DNA from: JAIBJN01 sp963748205
Lineage (GTDB): Bacteria; Actinomycetota; Thermoleophilia; Gaiellales; Gaiellaceae
Length of the DNA stretch: 64,000 bases
Reading direction: 5' to 3'
Assembly (NCBI GenBank): GCA_963748205.1
Contig: CAVVIB010000018.1
Location: forward strand, 66,679 to 130,678
Each line of letters starts with the position of its first letter. Positions within the stretch are counted from its first letter, which is position 1. This document shows positions 25,128-33,311 of this stretch, in pieces. The notes beneath the pieces were generated by a model that saw nothing but the letters and a program-made list of their open reading frames with translations, ran no database searches and was not told the origin of the DNA. The position numbers and the translations under genes are program-made.

Positions 25128-25858
25128 TCGCCACCCTGTAGTAGGCATCCGCTCCGGGGGAAGCTGCGGTCGTAGGCGGTGATCGGCAGCCCGTGGCTCG
25201 GCGCCTCGGCCAGGCGCACGCTCCTCGGCACGACGGCGTCGAAGACGAGCTCGCCGAAGTGGCGCCTGACCTCGGCGGCCACGTCCGCCGCGAGCCGCGT
25301 CCGCCCGTCGACCATCGTCAGGATCATCCCGGCGAGCGCCAGCTTCGGGTTCAGCCGCGCACGCACCAGCTCGATCGAGTGCAGGAGCTGCGTGAGCCCC
25401 TCGAGCGCGTAGTACTCGCACTGCACCGGCACGATCACGCGATCCGTGGCCGCCAGAGCGTTGACGGTCAGCGGCCCGAGCGAGGGCGGGCAGTCGATGA
25501 AGACGAAGTCGTAGCGCTCGCGCGCCGGCTCCAGCGCTCCGGGGAGGAACGTCTCGCCGTCGTCGCGCCGTGCCAGCTCGACGGCCGCGCCGGCGAGCTC
25601 GGGCCGCGAGGGCACGAGGTCGAGGTTCTCGAACTGCGTCGCGTGCGCGACGTCGTCGAGCGGTGCCCCGTCGAGCAGGTCGTAGGTCGACGTCCCGTTG
25701 GCCGCCTGGCCGAGCCCCGAGGTCGCATTCGCCTGCGGGTCGAGGTCGACGACGAGCGTCGAAGCGCCCGCCTCGGCGAGGCACGCGGCAATGTTCACGG
25801 CGGTCGTCGTCTTGCCGACGCCGCCCTTCTGGTTCGCCAGGGCGAAGACCTTTCCCAC
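25105..25858 (-). CDS. parA: Chromosome-partitioning ATPase ParA (Soj), one-base frameshift
   Basis: About 250-aa ParA/MinD ATPase. Deviant Walker A KGGVGKTTTAVNIA, switch DLDPQANATSGLG, Walker B-like FVFIDCPPSLGPLT, and SVRLAEAPSHGLPITAYDR near the end. As sequenced the frame then derails at a run of five C (minus strand, about 25156-25160); dropping one C restores ADAYYRVASELVDRG and a TAA at 25105, exactly the expected family C-terminus. GTG at 25858 precedes GKVFALANQKGG. Lies 14 bp after rsmG in the classical origin-left operon. Confidence 0.93.
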
Positions 25859-25872
25859 AGAGGCGATGCTAG

Positions 25873-26494
25873 TCAGGCGAGAGGACGTTTCCGGGCCGCG
25901 CCCGGACGGCGCGGGAAGCGCTCCGGCGTCGCCTCGACCTTCGGGACGACGACCAGGCTGCGCCTCTCCGAGCCCGGCAGCGCCACGAGTGCCGGCGCGC
26001 CGCCGCCGACCGCCTCGGACGCCTTTCCCGCGGCGTCGAGGTCGACTTCGCCCGCGAGGAGGATCACTCGCCCGCCCACGCGCACGAGGGGCAGGCACCA
26101 CTCGAGCGCCACGGGCACGGGCGCGAGTGCCTGGGCAAGCGCCGTGCCGTACGCGTCGCGGCCGGCCCCTCTCCCGTGCTCCTCGGCCCGTGCGCAGACG
26201 ACCGAGACGTTCGTGAGCTCCCGCGTCGCCTGCTCGAGGAAGTGGCACGTGCGCCGATGCGCCTCGAGCAGGTCGACGTGCAGGTCGGGGCGGGCGAGCG
26301 CCACCGGGATCCCGGGGGATCCGCCGCCCGAGCCGACGTCGACGACCGGGCCCTCCTCGACGAGCCCGGCGGCGGCAAGCGCGTCGTCGACGAGCACGCG
26401 GCGTGCCTCGGCCGGGTCGCGCACGGCGGTCAGGCCGGGCGTGCCCAGCACCGACTCGAGCCAGCCGCTCGAGCCGCGGGTCGGCGTCGGTCAT
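25873..26494 (-). CDS. rsmG: 16S rRNA (guanine527-N7)-methyltransferase RsmG, frameshift near start
   Basis: SAM-dependent methylase acting on G527 of 16S rRNA. Body blocks: TPGLTAVRDPAEARRVLVDD, the SAM motif VVDVGSGGGSPGIPVALARP, EAHRRTCHFLEQATREL, and a C-terminal LVVVPKVEATPERFPRRPG typical of RsmG. The N-terminus MTDADPRLER is in another frame; removing one base near 26468 joins it to WLESVLGTPG. ATG at 26494 overlaps the TGA of the yidC/jag reading frame. Confidence 0.9.
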
Positions 26495-28024
26495 TCCTGG
26501 GGCGCGGGAGCGACGACGACCCGCCGGTTCGGCTCGGTCCCGTCGCTCGAGGTGACCACGTCGTGCCGCTCCGCCAGGTAGACGTGGACGATCTTGCGCT
26601 CGACCGCGGTCATCGGCTCGAGCGGCACCGGCCTCTGGGTCTCGACAGCCTCCGAGGCGGCGCGGTCGGCGGCGCCCTCGAGCGACGAGCGTCGGCGCTC
26701 GCGATAGCCGGCGGCGTCGACCACGACGTCCTTGCGATCCTCCTCGCGCCCGCGCCAGAGCACGGCGTTGGCCAGGTACTGGATCGCATCGATCGTGTGC
26801 CCGCGCTTGCCGATCACGAGGCCGAGCTCGGAGCCCTCGAGCGTCGCGTAGAGCGTCTCCTCGTCCTCGGCGATCTCGATCCGGCACGGAGCGCCGAGCG
26901 CCGAGCAGACGCGCTCCAGCAGCTCGCGCAGCTTCGCGGCCGGCGTGCCGGGCTCCTCGCTCGCCGCGGTCGGCGCCGGAGGCGGCTCGACCGCCTGGGC
27001 GATCACCTTTGCGGGTACCCGCCCGACGCCGAGGAGCCCGCGTTCGCCCTCCGAGAGGACGGTGAAGCGAACGGAGGACTTGTCCAGGCCGGGGAAGCGG
27101 CGCTCGAGCTCGCGCATCGCCGTCCACTTCGCCTCGCCGACGGTCTCGCCCTCGGCTTCGACGACGTCCTGGCTGCCGTTCTCGTTCTCGACCTCGGTCA
27201 CCGGCGCGCCCTGCGGGCCCTTCTTCTTCCGCCGCCGGACACGCTGCTGCCCGGGCTGAGCCGGCTTCGCGGCCGCTTCGTCCGCGGGCTTGTCGCCGGC
27301 CTCCGCCGGCGGCTGCGGCTCGGGCGCCTTCGGCGGCGTGCGCGAGGAGCGCTTCTGCGGCGGAGGCGGCTTGGGCGCGAGGCGCCTCGTCACGAGGCCC
27401 TGGCCCACCGACCACAGGTTGGTCGTCGACCAGTAGAGCATCAGCCCCATCGGGAACGTGATGATGAACGGGATGATCACGAAAGGCAGCCCGAGGAAGA
27501 TGTAGCGCTGCCGCGGGTCCGTCATCGGCATGGAGATCACCGACGCCAGCTGGCTCCCGACGTAAATGACGAGCAGCAGCCAGCCCGACCAGTGCGAGTT
27601 GATCGGGTCGGTGATGCTGGGAACGATCCCGAGCCACCCGACGTCGGAATCCGGGTACTGCGGAAGGACCTCGTCGTCGAAGTCCCGGAGCACGAAGAAG
27701 AGCGAGATGAAGATCGGGATCTGGAGGAGGATCGGAAGACACGAGGCCATCGGGTTGACCTTGTTCTCCCGATAGAACTTCATGACTTCCTCGTTCATCT
27801 TCGCGCGGTCGCTGCTTGTACTTCTGCTGGATCGCCTTCAGCTCCGGCGCGTGCTGCTGGAGCCGCTTCATCGACCGGAACTGCTTGATCGTCAGCGGCA
27901 CGATCGCCATGCGGACGATGATCGTCAGGACGACGATCGCCCAGCCCCAGGGCAGCCCGACGGTGGAGTGCAGGCCCTCGAGCGCCCAGGTCAGGAATTC
28001 TTCGATCGGCTGGAGCGGGTTCAC
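26491..28024 (-). CDS. yidC: Membrane insertase YidC continuous with Jag/KhpB RNA-binding region; one frameshift
   Basis: The first part (about 240 codons from GTG 28024) is YidC2/Oxa1: EEFLTWALEGLHS, WGWAIVVLTIIVRMAIVPLT, KYK-SDRAKMNEEVMKFYRE, then three more helices including LGLPFVIIPFIITFPMGLML. One extra base near 27811 breaks it. After a Pro/Lys-rich linker the same frame contains Jag: AMRELERRFPGL with LSEGERGLLGVGRVPAKV (Jag_N), KH domain GLVIGKRGHTIDAIQYLAN and R3H ERKIVHVYLAERHDV. Either this is a true YidC-Jag fusion, or an undetected indel hides a split: a GTGA stop/start lies in the alternative frame near 27200. The GTG start overlaps the yidD TGA. Confidence 0.85.
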
Positions 28025-28251
28025 GCTTTGAAGATCCTCCGGTCGCTGACGTGGTCGACCCCGCCGTGGCTCCACGGGTTGCAGCGGAGGAGCCGCCACG
28101 CGGCGAGGATCACCCCTCGCGCGACGCCGACTTCGTGGATCGCGTCGAGCGCGTAGCGCGAGCACGTCGGGTGGTACTTGCAGCGCGGCCCGAGGAGCGG
28201 GCTCACGAGCGTGCGGTAGGCGTGCACCGGGAGCGCGGCGATCTGTCTCAC
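28021..28251 (-). CDS. yidD: Membrane protein insertion efficiency factor YidD
   Basis: 76-aa peripheral membrane protein assisting YidC. Family signature: ALPVHAYRTLVSPLLGPRCKY, HPTCSRYALDAIHEVG, and LLRCNPWSHGGVDHV with conserved Cys residues. GTG at 28251 overlaps the rnpA TGA, and its TGA overlaps the yidC GTG, so three genes are chained by GTGA overlaps. Confidence 0.95.
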   Translation of the reverse strand: MRQIAALPVHAYRTLVSPLLGPRCKYHPTCSRYALDAIHEVGVARGVILAAWRLLRCNPWSHGGVDHVSDRRIFKA

Positions 28252-28607
28252 GCGGCCGTCCCCTCCGCGAGCGTGAAGACCTCGGTCACGCGCTCTGTCA
28301 GCCACGGGAAGCCGCGGCTCTCGACGGCCTCGTTGAGACCCGGCCTGGCGATGAGCACGTAGTCGTGCCCGCTGGGGACGGACTCGAAGACCTCCTCGAA
28401 GGCGGAGCGCAGGCGACGCTTCAGCCGGTTGCGCTCGACGGCGCCCCCGAGCTGGCGGGAGACGGCGAGGCCGAGGCGGGGCTCACCGAGCGGGTCCTCT
28501 TCGCGCGGGAACGAGTAGAGAACGAGGAACCGGGTCGAGACGGACCGGCCCTTGCGGTAGACGGCGTCGAAGTCGCGCGAGCGGGAAAGGCGGTGGCGTC
28601 GGCTCAC
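28248..28607 (-). CDS. rnpA: Ribonuclease P protein component
   Basis: 119-aa basic protein partner of the RNase P RNA in tRNA 5' maturation. RHRLSRSRDFDAVYRKGRS at the N-terminus and the conserved RNR motif in LGGAVERNRLKRRLRSAFEE are present, ending DYVLIARPGL. GTG at 28607. It sits 9 bp after rpmH, the usual arrangement. Confidence 0.95.
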   Translation of the reverse strand: MSRRHRLSRSRDFDAVYRKGRSVSTRFLVLYSFPREEDPLGEPRLGLAVSRQLGGAVERNRLKRRLRSAFEEVFESVPSGHDYVLIARPGLNEAVESRGFPWLTERVTEVFTLAEGTAA

Positions 28608-28616
28608 TCTTGCCGC

Positions 28617-28751
28617 TCACGCGGAGAGGCGCTTGCGCCCCTTGGCGCGCCGGCGCTTGAGGATCGCGCGGCCCGCGCGAGTCGACATTCGCGCCCGGAA
28701 TCCGTGCCGGCGCTTCCGCCTGCGCACGTTCGGCTGGTACGTTCGCTTCAC
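28617..28751 (-). CDS. rpmH: 50S ribosomal protein L34
   Basis: 44-aa highly basic ribosomal protein: KRTYQPNVRRRKRRHGF then MSTRAGRAILKRRRAKGRK, the invariant L34 sequence pattern. GTG at 28751 is fixed by that alignment. First gene of the minus-strand origin operon; its promoter must lie in the 28752-28900 region. Confidence 0.96.
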   Translation of the reverse strand: MKRTYQPNVRRRKRRHGFRARMSTRAGRAILKRRRAKGRKRLSA

Positions 28752-29050
28752 GAGAGAAAAGTGTGTCGGAGGGCCGCGGGGGCGGCCGGTCGCCCAGTAT
28801 AGAGGAGCGCCCGAAGCCTCCGGCGCAACGACTTCGCCTCGGACGGTAATCCACAGCCTCGAAGGCGCATGAGAGGGCGAGGGAGGCGACCTTTCCACAC
28901 CTGTGGAAAAGTGTGTGGAGAGGGGTAAAATCCCTGCAAATGGGCATTTCCGGCGCTAGGCGATTTCCCCAGGCCGAGCCATTGTAGGAGGCCGAGAGCC
29001 GCTGCTATAGTCGCCGCTCCCAGGCCACGGCGGAGGAGCGGAACGAGGGC
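28752..29050. other. rpmH-dnaA intergenic region with DnaA-box-like sites (part of oriC)
   Basis: Divergent, 299 bp, no gene. It holds a cluster of sequences close to TTATCCACA: TAATCCACA at 28847-28855, CTTTCCACA at 28891-28899, TTTTCCACA on the minus strand at 28902-28910 and CTCTCCACA on the minus strand at 28914-28922, the middle two facing each other as a palindrome. An AT-richer stretch follows (GGTAAAATCC, GCAAATGGGCATTT). Both the DnaA autoregulatory region and one lobe of a bipartite origin would look like this; function inferred from position. Confidence 0.65.
28982..29011 (+). promoter_or_regulatory. Candidate dnaA promoter
   Basis: TTGTAG at 28982-28987 and TATAGT at 29006-29011 are separated by 18 bp and lie 40 bp before the dnaA GTG, a good sigma-A-type arrangement in an otherwise GC-rich stretch. 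GGAGGAGCGGAACGAGGG between it and the start supplies ribosome-binding sequence. Confidence 0.5.
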
Positions 29051-30391
29051 GTGCAGCGGACGTCAGAGCTAAGTGCGGACGCACTTTGGGGCGAGATCTC
29101 GGCCCGTTTGCGCGACGCTCTGAACGACGCGACTTACACGACCTGGTTCGCCGAGGCAGGCGCGGGCCCGCTCGACGACGACGCGTTCGTCGTCGTCGTC
29201 CCCAACGACTTCACGCGCGAGTGGATCGAAGGGCACTTTCGAGGACTCCTCGAGGAGATCGTCCGCGACACGCTCGGCGCGGAGCGGCCCGTGCGGATCA
29301 CCGTCCGCGAGCTCCAGCCGAGCCGCGACGTCCGCGTTCCGCCGCGCCCCGCGCGCTCCCTGGAGGGCCTGAACCCGAAGTACACGTTCGACTCGTTCGT
29401 GATCGGCTCGTCGAACCGCTTCGCGCACGCGGCCGCCCTCGCGGTCGCCGAGGCGCCGGCTCAGGCCTACAACCCGCTCTTCATCTACGGGGGCACCGGC
29501 CTCGGCAAGACGCACCTTCTTCAGGCCATCGCCGCCTACGTGACCGAGCACACCGGCGACCTCTCTGCGCGCTACGTGACGAGCGAGACCTTCATGAACG
29601 ACTTCATCAACTCGCTCCGCGACAAGCGCATCGAAGGCTTCAAGCAGCGCTACCGCCACTACGACGTCCTCCTGATCGACGACATCCAGTTCTTCGAGCA
29701 CAAGGAGCGGATCCAGGAGGAGTTCTTCCACACGTTCAACAGCCTCTACGAGGCCGGCAGACAGATCGTGATCTCGTCGGACCGTCCGCCGCGCGCGATC
29801 GCGACCCTCGAGTCGCGGCTGCGCTCCCGCTTCGAGTGGGGCCTGATCACCGACATCCAGCCTCCCGATCTCGAGACGCGCATCGCAATCCTGCGCAAGA
29901 AGGTGAAGACGGACGCGATCCACGTCCCGGACTCCCAGGTCCTCACGTTCATCGCCAGCCGCATCTCCACGAACATCCGCGAGCTCGAGGGCGCACTCAC
30001 CCGCGTCGTCGCCTTCTCCTCGCTGACGGGCCGACCCATGACGGTCGAGCTCGCGCAGGAAGTGCTCAAGGACGTCTTTCCCCAGGGAGAGATGCCCGAG
30101 ATCTCCGTGGAGCAGATCCAGAACACCGTGGTCGAGCGGTTCGGGATGTCACTCCAGGAGCTGACCGGCGACCGGCGCTCGCAGGCGATCGTCTACCCGC
30201 GCCAGGTGGCCATGTACCTCTGCCGCGAGCTCACCGACAGCTCGCTCCCGAAGATCGGCAAGAAGTTCGGCGGACGCGACCACACGACGGTCATTCACGC
30301 GACGTCCAAGATCGCAAAGCTCATCCAGGAGGACAGGAGCGTCTACAACCTGGTGCAAGAGCTGACGGCGCGCATCAAGCAGGCCCGTTGA
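29051..30391 (+). CDS. dnaA: Chromosomal replication initiator DnaA
   Basis: 446-aa AAA+ initiator. Domain I (about 1-80), a very short linker, then domain III with LNPKYTFDSFVIGSSNRFAHA, Walker A GGTGLGKTHLLQA, Walker B VLLIDDIQF, sensor 1 ISSDRPP and the arginine-finger region SRLRSRFEWGL; domain IV HTH with GRDHTTVIHA, which reads DnaA boxes. GTG at 29051 gives MQRTSELSADALWGEI. Domain II is unusually short for actinobacteria, which often have long linkers. Confidence 0.97.
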   Translation: MQRTSELSADALWGEISARLRDALNDATYTTWFAEAGAGPLDDDAFVVVVPNDFTREWIEGHFRGLLEEIVRDTLGAERPVRITVRELQPSRDVRVPPRPARSLEGLNPKYTFDSFVIGSSNRFAHAAALAVAEAPAQAYNPLFIYGGTGLGKTHLLQAIAAYVTEHTGDLSARYVTSETFMNDFINSLRDKRIEGFKQRYRHYDVLLIDDIQFFEHKERIQEEFFHTFNSLYEAGRQIVISSDRPPRAIATLESRLRSRFEWGLITDIQPPDLETRIAILRKKVKTDAIHVPDSQVLTFIASRISTNIRELEGALTRVVAFSSLTGRPMTVELAQEVLKDVFPQGEMPEISVEQIQNTVVERFGMSLQELTGDRRSQAIVYPRQVAMYLCRELTDSSLPKIGKKFGGRDHTTVIHATSKIAKLIQEDRSVYNLVQELTARIKQAR

Positions 30392-30569
30392 CAACGCCTG
30401 TGGAGAACGCGCGCGATCTGGGGATGCTTCCGTCGCCCACCGCGAGCCTGTGGGAGACCACGACTTCTCCCCAGAACCTGTCCACGGTGGACAGCCAGTA
30501 TCCAAGCCGAAACGCGCTGTCTTCCCCGTCGTTCACACTACTTACTACTACGACAAGGTTTTTCTTTAA
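30392..30569. other. dnaA-dnaN intergenic region, probable oriC unwinding lobe
   Basis: 178 bp without a gene. It has TTCTCCACA (one mismatch from the DnaA box) on the minus strand at 30399-30407, a weaker box near 30449, and a perfect 17-bp palindrome CTGTCCACGGTGGACAG at 30478-30494 whose two arms resemble the actinobacterial box TTGTCCACA. Near dnaN the minus strand reads TAGTAGTAAGTAG (about 30537-30551), like the DnaA-trio motif next to unwinding elements, beside the AT-rich TTTTTCTTTAAA. This is the usual site of the DNA unwinding element in Gram-positive origins. Confidence 0.65.
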
Positions 30570-31710
30570 ATGACTTCCATCGATACCGTAGCCCTCACGT
30601 CGATGAGGGTTGTGTGCGGAAAGGACGAGCTCGCAGAGAAGCTCGGTGTCGTCGGTCGAGGGGTCTCGACGCGGACCAGCGTTCAGATCCTCGCCGGGAT
30701 CATGGTGCGCGCGGCCGGCGGAAGGCTTCACCTCAGCGCGACCGACATGGAGATCTCCGTGCGCGACTCCCTCGAGGCACAGGTCGAGGAAGAGGGCGCG
30801 GTCGTCGTCCCGGGCCGGCTTCTGGTCGACATCGTGCGGCTGCTGCCCGCGGGCGAGGTCACGCTCGAGCATCGTGCGGACGAGGGCGTCGCGCGCCTGA
30901 CCTGCGGCTCCGCCTCGTACCAGCTCAACACGTACGCGGCCGAAGACTTTCCACGCCTGCCGGAGATCGAGCCCGAGAGCGCCTTCACGGTCGACCGCGA
31001 GGTCTTCCTCGACACGATTGCTCGCGTGGGCAGGTCGGCGTCGCGCGACGAGTCGCGCCCCGTGCTGACCGGCATCCTCGTGCGCTTCGAGGGCGAGAAG
31101 CTCGTCATGGCCGCAACCGACTCGTACCGGCTGAGCGTCAAGGAGACGTCGCTGCCGGCAGGCCCAGGGCCTCGAGCTGGAGGCGATCGTCCCGGCCCGC
31201 GCGCTCCAGGAGCTTGCGCGTGCGGGGCAGGGCGCCGAGAGCGAGACGATCGAGATCGGCGTCCAGGAGAACCAGATCGTCTTCGGCGTCGACGGCGTGT
31301 GGCTGACCGCTCGCCGGATCGACGGGCAGTTTCCGAACTACAAGCAGCTGCTTCCCGACCAGTTCGAGGCCGAGGTCCAGCTGCCGCGCGAGGAGCTCCT
31401 CGACGTCGTCCGCCGCACCGGCCTGCTCGCGCAGCGCAAGTCGCCGCTGCGGCTCCGGTTCGCCGAGGGTGAGCTCACGGTCTCGGCGCAGACACAGGAC
31501 GTCGGGGAAGCGCGAGAGTCCCTGCCGGCCGGCTACGACGGTGAGGCGATGGAGATCGGCTTCAACGCCGAGTTCCTGCGCGACGGGCTCGAGTCGGTCA
31601 CCGACGACACCGTCCGCATCAAGCTCATCAGCCCGCTCCGCCCGGGGCTGCTCCACGGCGAAAGCGACGACTTTCTCTACCTGATCATGCCGATCAGGTT
31701 GGCCGGCTGA
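30570..31710 (+). CDS. dnaN: DNA polymerase III beta clamp DnaN, one frameshift
   Basis: Sliding clamp of about 379 aa. Domain 1 has ILAGIMVRAAGGRLHLSATDMEI; domain 2 has RPVLTGILVRFEGEKLVMAATDSYRLS; domain 3 ends with the clamp motif LYLIMPIRL. The frame breaks near 31164 in GGCCCA: dropping one C joins SLPAG to QGLELEAIVPARALQEL, the expected sequence. Being essential, the gene is almost certainly intact in the organism. ATG at 30570 follows a T-rich stretch without a strong ribosome site. Its TGA overlaps the recF start. Confidence 0.94.
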
Positions 31711-32789
31711 TCGTCGCGCGGGTCTCGCTCCGGAGCTTCCGCTCGTACGCAGCCCTCGAGCTCGAGCTACGTGAGGGGCTGGTCGTGGTTGTCGGGCCGA
31801 ACGGCGTCGGCAAGACGAACCTGCTCGAGGCGCTGCACGTCGGCGCGCAGGGCTTCTCGCCGCGGACACGGTCCGAGCCGCGCCTCGTGCGCTTCGGCGA
31901 CCAGGCCGCCCGGGTGCGGCTCGAGGGCGCCGAGGCCGGTGCCCCGATCGACGCCGAGGTCACGATCGCCCCGGGCGAGGGGAAGCGGATCAGGCTGAAC
32001 GGGGCCGCGCTCGACTCGGCCGAGGATCTTCGCCTGCGGCTGACCGCGCTCGTGTTCGTCCCGGACAGGCTCGCGGTGGTGAAGGGCGGCCCTGCGGTCC
32101 GCCGCGCCTACGTGGACCGGATGCTCGGGCGCGTCTTCCCGGCCCGTGCGGCGCTTCCCGGCGAGTACGGCCGCGCCCTCGCGCAGCGGAACGAAGCCCT
32201 GCGCCGGGCCCGCGCAGGGGTCTCCGACCGGGCGGCCGTCGTGCCGTGGACGGAGCAGGTGGCCACGCTCGGCGCCCGGCTCGACGTTGCTCGAAGGGAG
32301 CTCGTCGAGCTGCTGGAGCCCGGCTTCGCCGAGCACGCCGGTCTGCTCGGCCTGGCCGAGGCCCGCCTCGCCTACGAGGCCGACCCCCTCACCCTCGCCG
32401 ATCTCGAAGCGCGTCTCGAGCGGGACTTCGAGCGCGGCACGACGAGCGCCGGCCCGCACCTCCGGGATGTCTCCATCAGAGCCGGCGACCGCGACCTGCG
32501 CGGCTTCGGCTCTCAGGGCGAGCAGCGGACCGCCGTCCTCGGCCTGCTTCTCGCCGAGGCGGTCGCGCTTGCCGAGCTGCGCGGGGCACCGCCTCTTCTC
32601 CTCCTCGACGACGTGCTCAGCGAGCTGGACGCCGACCGCAGGCGTGCGCTCCTGGCGGCGCTGCCGCCGGGCGGCCAGACGGTCGTGAGCGCCACGAGCG
32701 TCGCCGCGCTGCCGGAGGTCGCCCCCGAGCCCGCGCTCGTCGTCCAGGTGCGGCGCGAGGATGGGGCGAGCGTTGCGGAGGCGGCGTGA
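31707..32789 (+). CDS. recF: DNA replication/repair protein RecF, CTG start
   Basis: 360-aa SMC-like ATPase loading RecA at gaps with RecOR. N-terminus IVARVSLRSFRSYAALELEL aligns with family proteins, then Walker A GPNGVGKTNLLEAL, signature FGSQGEQRTAVLGLLL and Walker B LLLLDDVLSELDADRR. In frame upstream of Ile there is no ATG, GTG or TTG; the CTG at 31707 overlaps the dnaN TGA (CTGA) and stands exactly where Met-1 belongs. The first standard start, a GTG at 31785, would delete the conserved first strand and helix. Stop overlaps the dciA GTG. Confidence 0.93.
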   Translation: MIVARVSLRSFRSYAALELELREGLVVVVGPNGVGKTNLLEALHVGAQGFSPRTRSEPRLVRFGDQAARVRLEGAEAGAPIDAEVTIAPGEGKRIRLNGAALDSAEDLRLRLTALVFVPDRLAVVKGGPAVRRAYVDRMLGRVFPARAALPGEYGRALAQRNEALRRARAGVSDRAAVVPWTEQVATLGARLDVARRELVELLEPGFAEHAGLLGLAEARLAYEADPLTLADLEARLERDFERGTTSAGPHLRDVSIRAGDRDLRGFGSQGEQRTAVLGLLLAEAVALAELRGAPPLLLLDDVLSELDADRRRALLAALPPGGQTVVSATSVAALPEVAPEPALVVQVRREDGASVAEAA

Positions 32790-33268
32790 GGGGCCTCGAG
32801 CCTCTCGGCGAGGACGTCCGGCGGGAGCTGGGGCGCCTCGGCCCTGCGGGCGCCATCGCCGACGTGGTGGCGGTCTGGCCCGACGCGGTGGGCCCCGGCA
32901 TCGCCGCGAACGCCTGGCCGGCCCGCATCGCGCGGGACGGGACCCTGCACGTGGCGACGAAATCGAGCACGTGGGCGTTCGAGCTCACGCAGATGAGCGC
33001 GACGATCCGCGAGCGTCTCGAGGCCGCTCTCGAGTCCTCCGCGCCGGCCTCGCTCCGCTTCGCGCCGGGACGCCTTCCGGAGCCCGGCGGGGAGGATGTG
33101 GAGACTTCGAAACGGACAGTGCCGGCTCCGTCACCACGGGCCGTGGCCGCGGGCGAGGAGATCGCCGCGGGCATCGCCGATCCGACGCTTCGAGAGGCGG
33201 TCGCGAGGGCCGCAGCAGCTAGTCTGGAGGCAGCAGCAGCCGGGCCGTCCGACCGTCCGTTCTGGTAG
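32786..33268 (+). CDS. dciA: DciA-like protein (DUF721)
   Basis: 160-aa protein with the DUF721 domain that assists loading of the DnaB helicase in bacteria lacking DnaC/DnaI. VVAVWPDAVGPGIAANAWPARI and GTLHVATKSSTWAFELTQM are the domain's conserved blocks; the C-terminal third is low-complexity Ala-rich. GTG at 32786 overlaps the recF TGA. Position between recF and gyrB is typical of actinobacteria. Confidence 0.88.
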   Translation: MRGLEPLGEDVRRELGRLGPAGAIADVVAVWPDAVGPGIAANAWPARIARDGTLHVATKSSTWAFELTQMSATIRERLEAALESSAPASLRFAPGRLPEPGGEDVETSKRTVPAPSPRAVAAGEEIAAGIADPTLREAVARAAAASLEAAAAGPSDRPFW

Positions 33269-33282
33269 ACTGCATCTGAGAC

Positions 33283-33311
33283 AAAAATCCCCTAAGAGCA
33301 GGGATTTTTTT
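33283..33311 (+). terminator. Intrinsic terminator immediately before gyrB
   Basis: Perfect 9-bp stem AAAAATCCC (33283-33291) and GGGATTTTT (33301-33309) with loop CTAAGAGCA, followed by TT and then the gyrB ATG at 33312. It would end the dnaA-dciA transcript, but because it sits between the gyrB ribosome site and start it may also act as an attenuator of gyrB. Confidence 0.75.

Noticed and set aside
25124..28165. A 1013-codon minus-strand frame covering yidD-side sequence, YidC, Jag shadow and ParA
   Set aside because: Contains the YidC N-terminus and ParA in frame but nonsense between; explained by +1 indels, not a fusion.
29175..29205. Inverted GAC/GTC repeat in dnaA as a regulatory hairpin
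   Set aside because: It lies in codons for Asp and Val runs of domain I and is most simply a codon-usage effect.
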